From positions 186,001 to 250,000 of the forward strand of contig CAWDJV010000003.1 in assembly GCA_963802795.1 (NCBI GenBank): a stretch of 64,000 nucleotides of DNA, in the 5' to 3' direction. The translations under genes and the position numbers were made by a program. Positions 34,094 to 42,221 of this stretch are shown here, piece after piece. Numbering within the stretch: position 1 is the stretch's first letter; the number at the start of each line of letters is the position of its first letter. A model generated the notes under the pieces. That model did no database searches, was not told the DNA's origin, and saw nothing but the letters and a program-made list of their open reading frames with translations. The DNA is from JAIBJN01 sp963802795. GTDB taxonomy: Bacteria > Actinomycetota > Thermoleophilia > Gaiellales > Gaiellaceae.

Positions 34094-35056
34094 CTAGAAG
34101 ACTGCGAGCGCCAGGCGCCTGCCGCCGTGCCAGAGCACGGCGTAGACGAGCACGGCTGCGCCGGCGGCAATCAGGAGAGCCTGCGCCCCGACGGCAAAGG
34201 AGACCGCGTCTGCCGCGCCGACGCCGCTCGCCATCAAGATCGCGGCTCCCGCGCCCGCCTGCGTGGCTGCGCCCGCAGGAGCGATCGGGAGAGCGCCCGA
34301 GGCCGCGGCGGCGCAGAGGAAGCCGATCGCGAGCGGCAGCGACAGCTCGATGCCGAGCGCGTGCAGCAGGAGGAAGAGGCCAAAGGCCCTCGTCAGCCAC
34401 GAGGCGAGGACGAGAGCACCGGCCTGCCAGGCGTCCCGCGGAGAGACGACCCGCTCGCCGAGCCAGCGCGTGAGGCGGAAGCGCAGCAGGCGGCCGCTCG
34501 TCGTGAGGCGCGGGAGGAGTGCGATGACGGCGGCCGCGCCGAAGCCGGCGAGGGCGACGACGCTCAGCGCGGCGCGGACGCCCGTGGAAGCCTCCGTCGT
34601 CGCGGCGGCGGTCGAGGCGAGCGGCATGAGCGCCGCGGTGTCGATCAACCCGAGCATGAAGAGCGAGAGGCAGACGGGACCGACCCCTGCGCGGCCACCT
34701 GTCGCACGGCGGACGACGGCGACGCGCACGACGTCGTCGAAGCGGCCCGGCAGCGCCGCGCCCGTCACCGAGGCGGCTCCGCACGATGCGGCCAGCGTCA
34801 GCGGCCGAGGGCGCTCGTGCGCGGCGAAGAGCCGGTGCCAGCCGTAGGCCTTGAAGGCGTAGGCAAGCAGGAACAGAACCCCGGCTGCGGCCACGAGGGG
34901 TACGTCCGCGCCGGCGAACGGCCAGCCGATCCCGGCGAAATGACGGGCGGCGAACACGGAGACGACGATCGCGAAGAGGCCGACGCCGAGGTTGAGGGCC
35001 AGCTTCCCGCGTGGGGACCGGCACAGGTTCATCAGCCCTCTCATCGAGTGTCTCAT
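34094..35056 (-). CDS. Flippase-like integral membrane protein (UPF0104/AglD2 family)
   Basis: About 320 aa with eight or more hydrophobic helices, matching the lysylphosphatidylglycerol synthase transmembrane / AglD family: FLLAYAFKAYGWHRLFAAHE, GAALPGRFDDVVRVAVVRRA, ASWLTRAFGLFLLLHALGIE, GALPIAPAGAATQAGAGAAI. Members move lipid-linked substrates. ATG codons at 35056, 35044 and 35032 are all possible; the last has the best Shine-Dalgarno (GAGAGGG). The 207 nt upstream hold only an integrase-tail-like scar near 35224. Confidence 0.8.
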   Translation of the reverse strand: MRHSMRGLMNLCRSPRGKLALNLGVGLFAIVVSVFAARHFAGIGWPFAGADVPLVAAAGVLFLLAYAFKAYGWHRLFAAHERPRPLTLAASCGAASVTGAALPGRFDDVVRVAVVRRATGGRAGVGPVCLSLFMLGLIDTAALMPLASTAAATTEASTGVRAALSVVALAGFGAAAVIALLPRLTTSGRLLRFRLTRWLGERVVSPRDAWQAGALVLASWLTRAFGLFLLLHALGIELSLPLAIGFLCAAAASGALPIAPAGAATQAGAGAAILMASGVGAADAVSFAVGAQALLIAAGAAVLVYAVLWHGGRRLALAVF

Positions 35057-35269
35057 CGGCAAAGCAGGGAACGGCCTCGACCCGCAATCGGAAGAGATCG
35101 CGATCCACCCCGGAAATGGAGGCTGGGCCCGGGCCCAGTTCCCCGTTCGAGAGATTGTACGGCCGCGGCCCGATTCCTACCGGTCGAACCGGCATGGCCA
35201 ACGCCGGTTGGCTGCCTCGACTGAACGTACGGGCACGGATTGGGCACCGGCCCAGCGGCGGCGCCTGAG

Positions 35270-36130
35270 CTAGCGAAGGGCGGGTAGCGGATCGACGGCT
35301 GCTCCGCGCCTGCGGAGCTCGAAGTGAAGATGTGGGCCGGTCGAGAATCCGCTCGAGCCGACGAGGCCGACCCTCATGCCTCGGCCGACGCGCTGGCCCG
35401 CGCGGACGGTCACGCGGCTGAGGTGCGCGTAGAACGATCGCATCCCGTATCGGTGGGAGACGATTACGAGTCGCCCATAGCCCCCGGGTGACCAACCGGC
35501 GGAGACCACACGCCCCCGGCGAGCGGCGCCAACGCGTGTGTTCCAGGCGGCCGGGAGGTCAATCCCCGGGTGGAACCGGTTGCCCCTCGGCCCGAAGGGG
35601 CTTCCGACGGACGCTCGGATCGGCCACCAGAACCGAAGTCGAGAGCGCGGGACAGGCTCGGAGAGCGTGCGGATCGTGACCGGGCCGGCGACTCCATCGG
35701 CGCCGATCCGGCGCCAGCGCTGATACCGGAACAGAGCTACGCCGGTCCGGGTTCCGAACCTGCCGTCGAACGGACCGGAGGGAAAACCGCGCCAGGCGAG
35801 GCGGAATTGCAGGGCGGCGACGTCCCAGCCCCACTTGCCGTCGAAGAGCACCCGGTCGCCGAGACGGTGGCGAGCGTACCGTCCGAGCGCCCGGCGCGTT
35901 TCCGGGCCCACAATCCCGTCGGCGACCAGTCCCCGGCGGCGCTGGAAGCGGCGCACGGCCGCGGTCGTCAGCGGCCCCTTGACCCCGTCGATCGTCGCGT
36001 GGTAGAGACCACGGTTCCAAAGCGTGACCTGTAAGGCCGCGACGTTCGGCCTGCCCATCGCGCCGGCTGCCGAAGCGAAGATTAGGGCCGCAAGGAGTAC
36101 CGGCAGAGCAATGAATGCTCTGAGACGCAT
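35270..36130 (-). CDS. Secreted M23 peptidase with peptidoglycan-binding repeats
   Basis: 286 aa. Signal peptide (LPVLLAALIFASAAGAMG), two PG_binding_1-type repeats (residues ~28-82, LQVTLWNRGLYHATIDGVKG; ~100-156, LQFRLAWRGFPSGPFDGRFG), then a LytM/M23 endopeptidase domain from ~165. Zn ligands: HPGIDLPAAW (His187, Asp191) and GPHLHFELRR near the end. It cleaves peptide cross-bridges in the cell wall. ATG at 36130. Confidence 0.92.
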   Translation of the reverse strand: MRLRAFIALPVLLAALIFASAAGAMGRPNVAALQVTLWNRGLYHATIDGVKGPLTTAAVRRFQRRRGLVADGIVGPETRRALGRYARHRLGDRVLFDGKWGWDVAALQFRLAWRGFPSGPFDGRFGTRTGVALFRYQRWRRIGADGVAGPVTIRTLSEPVPRSRLRFWWPIRASVGSPFGPRGNRFHPGIDLPAAWNTRVGAARRGRVVSAGWSPGGYGRLVIVSHRYGMRSFYAHLSRVTVRAGQRVGRGMRVGLVGSSGFSTGPHLHFELRRRGAAVDPLPALR

Positions 36131-36281
36131 GGGTCCAGTGTTTTCACCCCCAGCCCGAGGTCTCCTCTCTTTCCGACGCCGGAAGGCGCCATGCCCTCCT
36201 GGACGACGCCGGCGACGCGTTAGGGACTGAGCACGGAATTCCAGAACCGGCTGCGCAGGGGAAATCCCTGCACAAGTGGGA

Positions 36282-36313
36282 AATGCGGATGAGAGGACTT
36301 GAACCTCCACGGG
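36282..36313. repeat. Distal attachment-site repeat (tRNA-Leu 3' end copy)
   Basis: 32 bp identical to 37515-37546, the 3' part of tRNA-Leu (T arm and acceptor strand). Same orientation, 1233 bp apart. Typical of attL/attR made by tyrosine-integrase insertion into a tRNA gene. The tRNA text does not continue beyond the repeat. Confidence 0.85.
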
Positions 36314-36386
36314 GTTCTCCGGGGGGCGGGCGCCCCCTGGCCCGAAGTGGCGCGACCTGGCTTGAATACTAGGGTTGCGGACCGCT

Positions 36387-36418
36387 GAGGAGGGGCGCCC
36401 CGCGGGGCGCCCCTCCTC
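36387..36418 (-). terminator. Perfect 15-bp terminator hairpin of the exported-protein gene
   Basis: GAGGAGGGGCGCCCC (36387-36401) and GGGGCGCCCCTCCTC (36404-36418) with a 2-nt loop, right after the stop at 36426. Confidence 0.75.
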
Positions 36419-36425
36419 GCTCGTG

Positions 36426-37121
36426 CTAGCGGCCCCAGACCTGGGCGACCGCGGAGTAGATGCAGTTCGACCCGGACACCTGCGTGTGCAGGTCGATCAG
36501 CGCAGCCTCCGAGTTAGCGCCGGTTCCGACGGAGAAGTGCCAGGTGGTGCGCTCCGTAAGCTGGAAGTTCGAGCTCCACGAGCTCAAGCCCGGCGAGCTG
36601 GCGAAGTCCGGGTTATTGGCGCCGGTCGAGCGCCAGCCGGTGAAGGTTCCACGCGACTGGTCGAAGTTGACGAGCGAAGCGTTCGCGCCGCCCGACTGGC
36701 AGTTCAGTGCTCTCAGCCTTGCGAAGCCCGGGATGACGAGCACGGTGTCGTTCGGGAAGGGGTTCGAGGTCGGCAGGACGACGCGTCCGACGTACGTCTT
36801 GCCCGTGCCCTGGACGAACCCGGTGGAGTCGATCCCGTCCAGCTTGTCCGCGTCGGCGGCCTTCGCAGTCTTCCCGAGGTACAAGCCGTCGGCCTCGGTC
36901 TGACTCAAGAACGCCGCATCCGCGCCGCTCTTGGAATAGAACTCGAGCGACTGCTCACCTTTCCTGCAGTTCGCACTGTTGTCGATCGGACGGAAGGTGC
37001 CCTTCGCCTGCGAGAAGCACGTCTTCACCGTTCCGCCGTCGCCGATCGCAGCCCAGGCAACCGAAGCAATCACTCCCGCAGCCGCGCAAGCAAGCAGCGC
37101 CATGATTAGTCGCTTTCTCAT
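36426..37121 (-). CDS. Exported protein of unknown function within the att-bounded insert
   Basis: 231 aa. Signal peptide LIMALLACAAAGVIASVAWA, then a secreted domain with VKTCFSQAKGTFRPIDNSAN, KAADADKLDGIDSTGFVQG and a C-terminal beta-rich part (GRVVLPTSNPFPNDTVLVIP, TTWHFSVGTGANSEAALIDL). The DADKLDGIDSTGF string is common in secreted actinobacterial and phage-tail-like proteins (family knowledge; not a function). Four Cys could form disulfides. It is the only intact gene inside the 1.2-kb insert. Confidence 0.8.
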   Translation of the reverse strand: MRKRLIMALLACAAAGVIASVAWAAIGDGGTVKTCFSQAKGTFRPIDNSANCRKGEQSLEFYSKSGADAAFLSQTEADGLYLGKTAKAADADKLDGIDSTGFVQGTGKTYVGRVVLPTSNPFPNDTVLVIPGFARLRALNCQSGGANASLVNFDQSRGTFTGWRSTGANNPDFASSPGLSSWSSNFQLTERTTWHFSVGTGANSEAALIDLHTQVSGSNCIYSAVAQVWGR

Positions 37122-37362
37122 TCTGTAAAGGCTCCTTCCGCTGGAGACGCCGAATGGGCTGGATGCAGCCCCGCGGCGTGGGGAAACAGGGTGGTATCAC
37201 AGCGCTTCGCGGACGGTCAATGGGCCGAACGGCCCATTTCAGGCTTGGGTATCACGGCGGTCCTCGAGCTTCAGCCGCCGGCGGCGGCGATGATCCGCTG
37301 TTCGGCCTCCTCGAGCGTTCTCAAGCCGTGCGCGAAGTCGAGCCGCCAGCGCCGACGCGTGC

Positions 37363-37494
37363 CGCTTCGCCAGCATCGACGCGACATACGGGCATCTGGC
37401 GCCCGACGCCGAGCGCGTCGAGCTCGAGCTCCTCGACGCCTACGACGAAACGTTTGGGCACGGAGTGGGCACCGGCCAGAGCGGAGAGGCCTGA
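37363..37494 (+). pseudogene. Tyrosine integrase C-terminal remnant
   Basis: A short plus-strand frame reads CRFASIDATYGHLAPDAERV then ELELLDAYDETFGHG to a TGA at 37492-37494. TYGHL followed by a Leu/Asp-rich tail is the C terminus of tyrosine recombinases (catalytic Tyr at T-Y-GHL). The catalytic R and H boxes are missing; FASI joins straight to DATYGHL, as if by internal deletion. It ends 20 nt from the tRNA-Leu attachment repeat, the normal place for an integrase gene. The rest of 37122-37516 is non-coding. Confidence 0.55.
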
Positions 37495-37514
37495 GAAGCC
37501 CTGCTCAGAAGCCG

Positions 37515-37546
37515 AATGCGGATGAGAGGACTTGAACCTCCACGGG
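37515..37546. repeat. Proximal attachment-site repeat in tRNA-Leu
   Basis: The 32-bp direct repeat partner of 36282-36313; it forms the 3' end of the intact tRNA-Leu gene, as expected after integration. Confidence 0.85.
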
Positions 37547-37600
37547 CTTTCGCCCACACGGACCTGAACCGTGCGCGTCTACCAATTCCGCCACATCCGC
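37517..37600 (-). tRNA. tRNA-Leu (CAG)
   Basis: 84 nt on the minus strand. Acceptor GCGGATG / CATCCGC, anticodon stem CACGG/CCGTG with loop TTCAGGT (anticodon CAG), long variable arm (GGGC-GAAA-GCCC), T arm with GGTTCAAGTCC. CCA not encoded. Its 3' half is duplicated 1.2 kb downstream. Confidence 0.95.
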
Positions 37601-37622
37601 GCGGAGTGCCAGTGTAGCCCGA

Positions 37623-37865
37623 TTAGCGCCGCGGGCGGTCTTCGTGCTCGTCGAGGACCGGGAGGTCGGCGAGGTCCTGCTCCACGCTCTTGACGAAGTC
37701 GTCTTCGGCCTCGTCGCCCTGGATCAGCGTCAGCTTCTCCTTGCGGCGTCGGCGCGAGCGCGTCGCCCAGGCATCCGCGCCGACCCGCTCGCTGAGGCGC
37801 GGCCACTCAGCCCCGATCAGCACGAGGACGGCAGCGACGAGGAGCCCGATCGCAATCCAACCCAC
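37623..37865 (-). CDS. Small single-span membrane protein
   Basis: 80 aa: one N-terminal transmembrane helix (WIAIGLLVAAVLVLIGAEW), then a basic stretch (ATRSRRRRKEKLTLIQ) and an acidic tail (FVKSVEQDLADLPVLDEHED). Function unknown. It lies between tRNA-Leu and the hydrolase. Confidence 0.65.
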   Translation of the reverse strand: MGWIAIGLLVAAVLVLIGAEWPRLSERVGADAWATRSRRRRKEKLTLIQGDEAEDDFVKSVEQDLADLPVLDEHEDRPRR

Positions 37866-37886
37866 ACCTTCATTCTAGTGGCGGGC

Positions 37887-38648
37887 CTACGTCTCGCCAG
37901 GTGGCCGCCGGGCTTCCGCCGCCTCCAGAAACGCTTCCAGCCGGTCGTTGAACGGCGTGCCGGTGCGCTGGGCGCCGTGCCCTGCGCCCGGGATCGCGGC
38001 GCGCTCCGCGCCCAGCCGCGCCTCGAGGACGTCGCAGACGGCGTCGAACGCGTCGTGGTGCGCGCCGGAGACGACGAGCTTCGGAAAGGTGGTGGACGCG
38101 AGCGCGTCGAGCGGGATCGCGGCCTCCCAGGGACCGCGCTCCGCCATCAGCAGGCGGGCGCCGCGCTCGAGCTCCGGCGAGAGCGGCTCGGGCGGAGACA
38201 GACGCGAGCCGACCAGGCGGAGAAAAGCGGCGAGGAATGCCGCCGGATCGTCCGGCCCATGGGCCCAGAGCTGCGTGATGTCCGCGACCAGGGCATCCAC
38301 AGCAGGGTCGCCGGCCGCGACAGCGAAGGCCGGCGGCTCGATCACGGTGAGCGAGCGGACGGCCTCGGGTCGGTGGGCCGCGGCGAGGAGGGAGACGACG
38401 CCGCCGTAGGAGTGGCCGACGAGGTGCGCGCCGGCCCCGAGAGCGTCCGCCACGAGAGGCGCGTCGACGTCGAAGTCGACCCGGTCGACAGGCGGGCCGG
38501 GGCCGAAGCCGGGCCGCTCGACGACGAGGAGCGTCCAGCGATCGGCGAGCGCCCGCTGCTCCCGCCACGTCGACCGCCCGCCGACGACGCTCCCGTGGAC
38601 GAGGACGACCGGCGGGCCGTGGCCGAAGCGCTCGGCCTGAATGCTCAT
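37887..38648 (-). CDS. Alpha/beta hydrolase
   Basis: 253-aa alpha/beta-hydrolase fold. VVLVHGSVVGGRSTW is the oxyanion strand, LVGHSYGGVVSLLAA holds the nucleophile Ser, and IPGAGHGAQRTG holds the catalytic His. LLVVERPGFGPGPPVDRVDF follows the first strand. Substrate unknown. ATG at 38648 overlaps the stop of the ClC gene (ATGA) once that gene's frame is corrected, so the two are coupled. Confidence 0.88.
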   Translation of the reverse strand: MSIQAERFGHGPPVVLVHGSVVGGRSTWREQRALADRWTLLVVERPGFGPGPPVDRVDFDVDAPLVADALGAGAHLVGHSYGGVVSLLAAAHRPEAVRSLTVIEPPAFAVAAGDPAVDALVADITQLWAHGPDDPAAFLAAFLRLVGSRLSPPEPLSPELERGARLLMAERGPWEAAIPLDALASTTFPKLVVSGAHHDAFDAVCDVLEARLGAERAAIPGAGHGAQRTGTPFNDRLEAFLEAAEARRPPGET

Positions 38649-39890
38649 CGCTCGCCCCACGCGGTCGCGGCGAGCCAGCCGACGACCGCCGCGAGGATCC
38701 CGATCGGGGCGGTGTCGACCGCCGCCGGCCCGGCGAGGAGCGTCGCCATGACGACCGCGAAGAAAGGCATTCGCAGGGCGGCGGCCGCTGGCGGCGGCGA
38801 CGCCGGCGACGATCGCGGGGGTGAGCGCGAAGCCCGGGAGCACGAGCACCGCGAGCGCGCCGATCGCGACTCCGAGGGTCAGCGCGGGGAAGACCGGCCC
38901 GCCGCGGAAGCCGGCCCCGAGCGAAAGCGCGTACGCGAGGCCCTTCGCCACGACGAGCAGCGCCAGCACGCCGGCAGAGCCCTCCATGACGATGGCCGGG
39001 AGCGACTCCTGGCCGGAGAAGAGGACGAGATCGACGGGACGGTCGGCGAGCGCGCGGAAGACGACGGCGATCGCTCCGACGGCCAGTCCTGCTGGGACGA
39101 GGACGGCGACGGGAGAGACGTGCACTCGCCGCGACATGAGGACCGCCGCGTCCCGGTAGGCGACGACGACCACGGCCACGACTGCGGCGACGGGCAGGCA
39201 CCAAGCGATGTCGGCCAAGCGCACCGTCGGATAGTCGGGCAGCGGCACCGACAACTCCGGTGCGTCGAGCCCCTGCCACCCCCCCACTCCGGTATAGACG
39301 AGCGCCCCGGTTCCCGCCGCGACGAGCCCGGGCAGGAGCGCACGTGAGATGTCGGTGGCCTTCGTCCGCCCTGCGGCGGCGAGTGCCTCGAAGAGGAGGA
39401 ATGCAGCGGGCAGCGGCCCTCCGAAGAGCCCGGCGACGGCCGCGAACGCGCCGGCGAGAACGAGGAGATCTGCTTCTCGTTCGGACGAGCGCGCCGCGCG
39501 CACGCCGATGACTCCGATCGCGAAGCCGAGAGCGAGCAGCGGCGCCTCCGGCCCGAGCACGATCCCCAACGCGAGCGAGGCGAGCGCCGCGGGCAGGATG
39601 CTGACGAGGTCGAGGGGCCGGATCGCAACCAGACCGAGCCCCTCGAGCGGCGTGTGCCCGCCGTGTCCTGGGAGCCTGAGCGCTCCGGCGACGATGAGGC
39701 CCGCGATCGCCGGCAGGAGAAGCACGTACCAGGCGGGGGGCTCGGCCCACTCGAAAGCCTCCGGGAGGTCGTGCCAGACGAGGTCCGTCAGCTCGTGGAG
39801 AGCCGTCTGGAAGAGCACGGCTGCGAAGGCGACGGGCACTCCGAGGGCCGCCGCGAAGACGAGCGTCCTCAGGTACGCCCTCTGGCTCAC
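38645..39890 (-). pseudogene. ClC-family chloride channel/transporter, one frame break
   Basis: Integral membrane anion channel or H+/Cl- exchanger, ~415 aa. VLGPEAPLLALGFAIGV matches the GxEGP selectivity region, GPLPAAFLLFEALAAAG the next filter segment, and GAGFRGGPVFPALTLGVAIG the GxFxP region. The frame breaks near 38781-38795. In the next frame the text continues naturally (RMPFFAVVMATLLAGPAAVD, GILAAVVGWLAATAWGER) to a TGA overlapping the hydrolase ATG. Removing one G restores one frame, so a sequence indel is likely. No CBS domains. Confidence 0.8.
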
Positions 39891-39899
39891 GATCCTGAA

Positions 39900-41090
39900 T
39901 TACGCCACGAGCTGCCGGACGGCGCGTGCCAGCACGCGCGCCCCGAGCTCGCACTGCTCGGGCGCAGTGAACTCGTCGGGCGTGTGGCTCTTGCCCTCGC
40001 GGCTGGGGACGAAGAGCATCGCCGCCGGCACGTGATGGGCGAGCACCATCGCGTCGTGCCCGGCCCCGCTCGCCAGGCGGAGCGTCGTCGCGCCCTCCTC
40101 CCGCGCCGAAGCCTCGAGCACGTCCTGAAGCTCGGGGTCGAGCGCGACCGGCGCCTTCCGGTGCGTCTCGGAGAGCTCCAGCTCCAGTCCTTCGTCGGCG
40201 GCGATCTCCTGGAGCGTTTCCCGCACGACGGGCTCGAGCCGCGCGAATCCCTCCACGGTGGGCGAGCGGACGTCGATCGTGACCTCGGCCGCGCCCGGGA
40301 CGACGTTGAAGCCACCCGGCTCGGCCGAGATGACGCCCACGTTGGCCGTCATGTCCTCGCGACCGCGCGCCTCGTCGCGAAGCGCGAGGACGGCGCGCGC
40401 GGCCCCCGCGAGCGCGTCGCGCCGCAGCTCCATCGGCGTGGTTCCCGCGTGGTTGGCCTCGCCGAGGAACCGGGCCCGGAAGCCGAGCATGCCCGTGATC
40501 GCGGTGACGACTCCCAGGTCGACGCCGGCGCGCTCGAGCACCGGCCCCTGCTCGATGTGGAGCTCCAGGTAAGCGCCGACCTCGGCGACCCGCGCTGCCT
40601 CGGCGAGCCGCGCGAAGTCGAATCCCGCCTCGGCCATCGCCTCGGCGACGCCGCGGCGGCGCCAGTCCTCGACGTCGCAGTCGCCGCAGAATGCGCGGCT
40701 CCCCAGCATCCCGGTCTGGAACCGCGCTCCCTCCTCGTCGTTGAACGAGACGACCCAGAGCGGACGGCGTGGCTCGACGCCCTCCGCCCGCAGCCTGCGG
40801 ACGACGTCGAGCGCGGCGAGGACGCCGAGCGCGCCGTCGTAGCGGCCGCCGTTGGGCACCGTGTCGAGGTGCGAGCCGATGAGCACGGCCGTGCCTTCTC
40901 CCGCCCGCCAACGGCCGAGGACGTTGCCGGCTTCGTCCAGCTCCGCATCGAGGCCGAGCTCGCCGAGCCGCCCCATGAGCCACGCGTTCGCCTCTCCCAG
41001 CTCCGGCGTCCAGGCGAAGCGGCTCACACCGCCCCGCTCGTCGGCGCCGATCATGGCCGCGGCTTCGACGTCAGCTGTCAGCGACGACAC
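39900..41090 (-). CDS. M20-family amidohydrolase (allantoate/carbamoyl-amino-acid hydrolase type)
   Basis: 396 aa, binuclear Zn amidase that hydrolyses N-carbamoyl or ureido bonds. AVLIGSHLDTVPNGGRYDGA and VVSFNDEEGARFQTGMLGSR hold the metal ligands and catalytic Glu. LELHIEQGPVLERAG and FRARFLGEANHAGTTPMELR fit the dimerisation domain, and SGAGHDAMVLAHHVPAAMLF the last ligand region. Allantoate, ureidoglycolate or N-carbamoyl amino acids are possible substrates. GTG at 41090; overlaps the end of dedA by 20 nt. Confidence 0.88.
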   Translation of the reverse strand: MSSLTADVEAAAMIGADERGGVSRFAWTPELGEANAWLMGRLGELGLDAELDEAGNVLGRWRAGEGTAVLIGSHLDTVPNGGRYDGALGVLAALDVVRRLRAEGVEPRRPLWVVSFNDEEGARFQTGMLGSRAFCGDCDVEDWRRRGVAEAMAEAGFDFARLAEAARVAEVGAYLELHIEQGPVLERAGVDLGVVTAITGMLGFRARFLGEANHAGTTPMELRRDALAGAARAVLALRDEARGREDMTANVGVISAEPGGFNVVPGAAEVTIDVRSPTVEGFARLEPVVRETLQEIAADEGLELELSETHRKAPVALDPELQDVLEASAREEGATTLRLASGAGHDAMVLAHHVPAAMLFVPSREGKSHTPDEFTAPEQCELGARVLARAVRQLVA

Positions 41091-41669
41091 GACGCCTCTT
41101 GTACCAGCGGACGGCTTCGACGACGCCTGCGACGAGAAGCGCGACCACGAAGGCGAGCAGGAATCCCTTGAGCGGGTCCTCCTCGAACGTTCGGCCGCCC
41201 ACGTAGCCGAGCATGGCCGCGTACGTGGCCCAGACGAGCCCAGCGGCGACGTCGAAGGCGATGAAGCGGCGCCACGGCATCTCGAGCATCCCGCACGAGA
41301 GCGTGACCGCGGTGCGGCCGCCGGGGATGAACCGGCCGATGATGATCAGGTAGCCACCGCGCTTCTCGACCTGCCCGTGGGCCCAGTCCACCTGCTTGCG
41401 GCGCTCGCCCTTGAAGAAGCGATTCACGATCCGGTGGCCGGTCTTGCGGCCGATCCAGTAGGCGATGTTGTCGCCGAGAATGGCGCCCGCGGCGGCGAAC
41501 AGGATCACGAGCACCAGCACCAGGTCGCCCGTGGAGGCGAGCACGCCCGCGAGGATCACCGAGGTCTCGCTCGGGACGAGCGGGATGATGACGTCGATCG
41601 CGGAGACAGCGAGGAGGAAGGCGTACGTCCACGGGGACCCGAGACGTACTCGGTCAGGGAGTCGAACAC
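41071..41669 (-). pseudogene. DedA-family membrane protein, probable frame break near the start
   Basis: DedA (SNARE-associated/VTT) family, ~199 aa when joined. Core motifs are intact: AGAILGDNIAYWIGRKTGHR, YLIIIGRFIPGGRTAVTLSC and GMLEMPWRRFIAFDVAAG. The natural start is GTG 41669 (VFDSLTEYVSG). Its frame leaves the core frame near 41634-41643 in a GGG/CCCC run, where one missing base would rejoin SPWTYAFLLAVSAIDVIIPL. If no error exists, translation could only start at an internal GTG (41559). DedA proteins act in phospholipid/undecaprenyl-phosphate recycling and membrane homeostasis. Confidence 0.8.
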
Positions 41670-41673
41670 GGCT

Positions 41674-41836
41674 AGTGCCCGTTCAGGTGATGCTGCCCCG
41701 CTTCTGCGTCGTGAGCACCAAGCCAGAGTTCACACTCGACCGAAGGCAAGGCTAAGCCTTGCTGAGGGCGAGGGTGGGCTCTGGCGCCCGTGATCGCGGG
41801 GCAGAAGCGATGGCCAGTATTGCCTGGACGGGCACT
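41674..41836. mobile_element. 163-bp MITE-like imperfect palindrome
   Basis: The whole gap between dedA and the cupin gene folds on itself. Outer arms AGTGCCCG / CGGGCACT are perfect, the next ~30 bp pair with few mismatches (CGCTTCTGC / GCAGAAGCG), a second set pairs (AGCCAGAG / CTCTGGC), and the centre is CAAGGCTAAGCCTTG. No coding frame. Length and symmetry fit a MITE or similar non-autonomous element. Confidence 0.55.
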
Positions 41837-41838
41837 CG

Positions 41839-42216
41839 TTAGTGGGCGTGTGTCTCCGGGAGGCCGAAGCGACGGGCGGTTCCCTCCTCGGAGTCGAACT
41901 GGATGAGAACGGCGGCCTCGTCGCCGACGACCCAGGCGTCGTGGCCGGGCTCGATCGCCACGACCTGCGGAGCGGCGTACTCGAACGAGCACCCGTCTGC
42001 GTACTCGCCCTGGATGTGCCCGCGGGCGAGGAAGCCGACATGGGCGTGCATGCAGAGGTCGGTGTCCACGCTGGGGCTCATGTGCGTCGACCAGCGAAAG
42101 CCCGGCGGGTAGACGGCGCGCTTGACGCGGCCGTTCCCGGCCCGGACGATGTCGACCGCCGCCCCGCCGACTTCGCGGTGCTCGGCCCCCTCGATCGGCG
42201 CTGTGAGCGGATCCAT
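41839..42216 (-). CDS. Cupin-fold protein
   Basis: 125 aa. VKRAVYPPGFRWSTHMSPSV, MHAHVGFLARGHIQGEYADG and PQVVAIEPGHDAWVVGDEAA trace two cupin motifs with His ligands. Ligand and role unknown; small cupins of this kind are often metal- or ligand-binding regulators or isomerases. ATG at 42216, 5 nt behind the acetyltransferase stop, so it is probably in the same operon. Confidence 0.7.
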   Translation of the reverse strand: MDPLTAPIEGAEHREVGGAAVDIVRAGNGRVKRAVYPPGFRWSTHMSPSVDTDLCMHAHVGFLARGHIQGEYADGCSFEYAAPQVVAIEPGHDAWVVGDEAAVLIQFDSEEGTARRFGLPETHAH

Positions 42217-42221
42217 CGCGC

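Noticed and set aside
37870..40983. A very long minus-strand open frame (over 1000 codons) across the hydrolase, ClC and amidohydrolase genes
   Set aside because: It is Arg/Gly/Pro-rich shadow sequence in a high-GC region; the real genes in another frame carry complete motifs.
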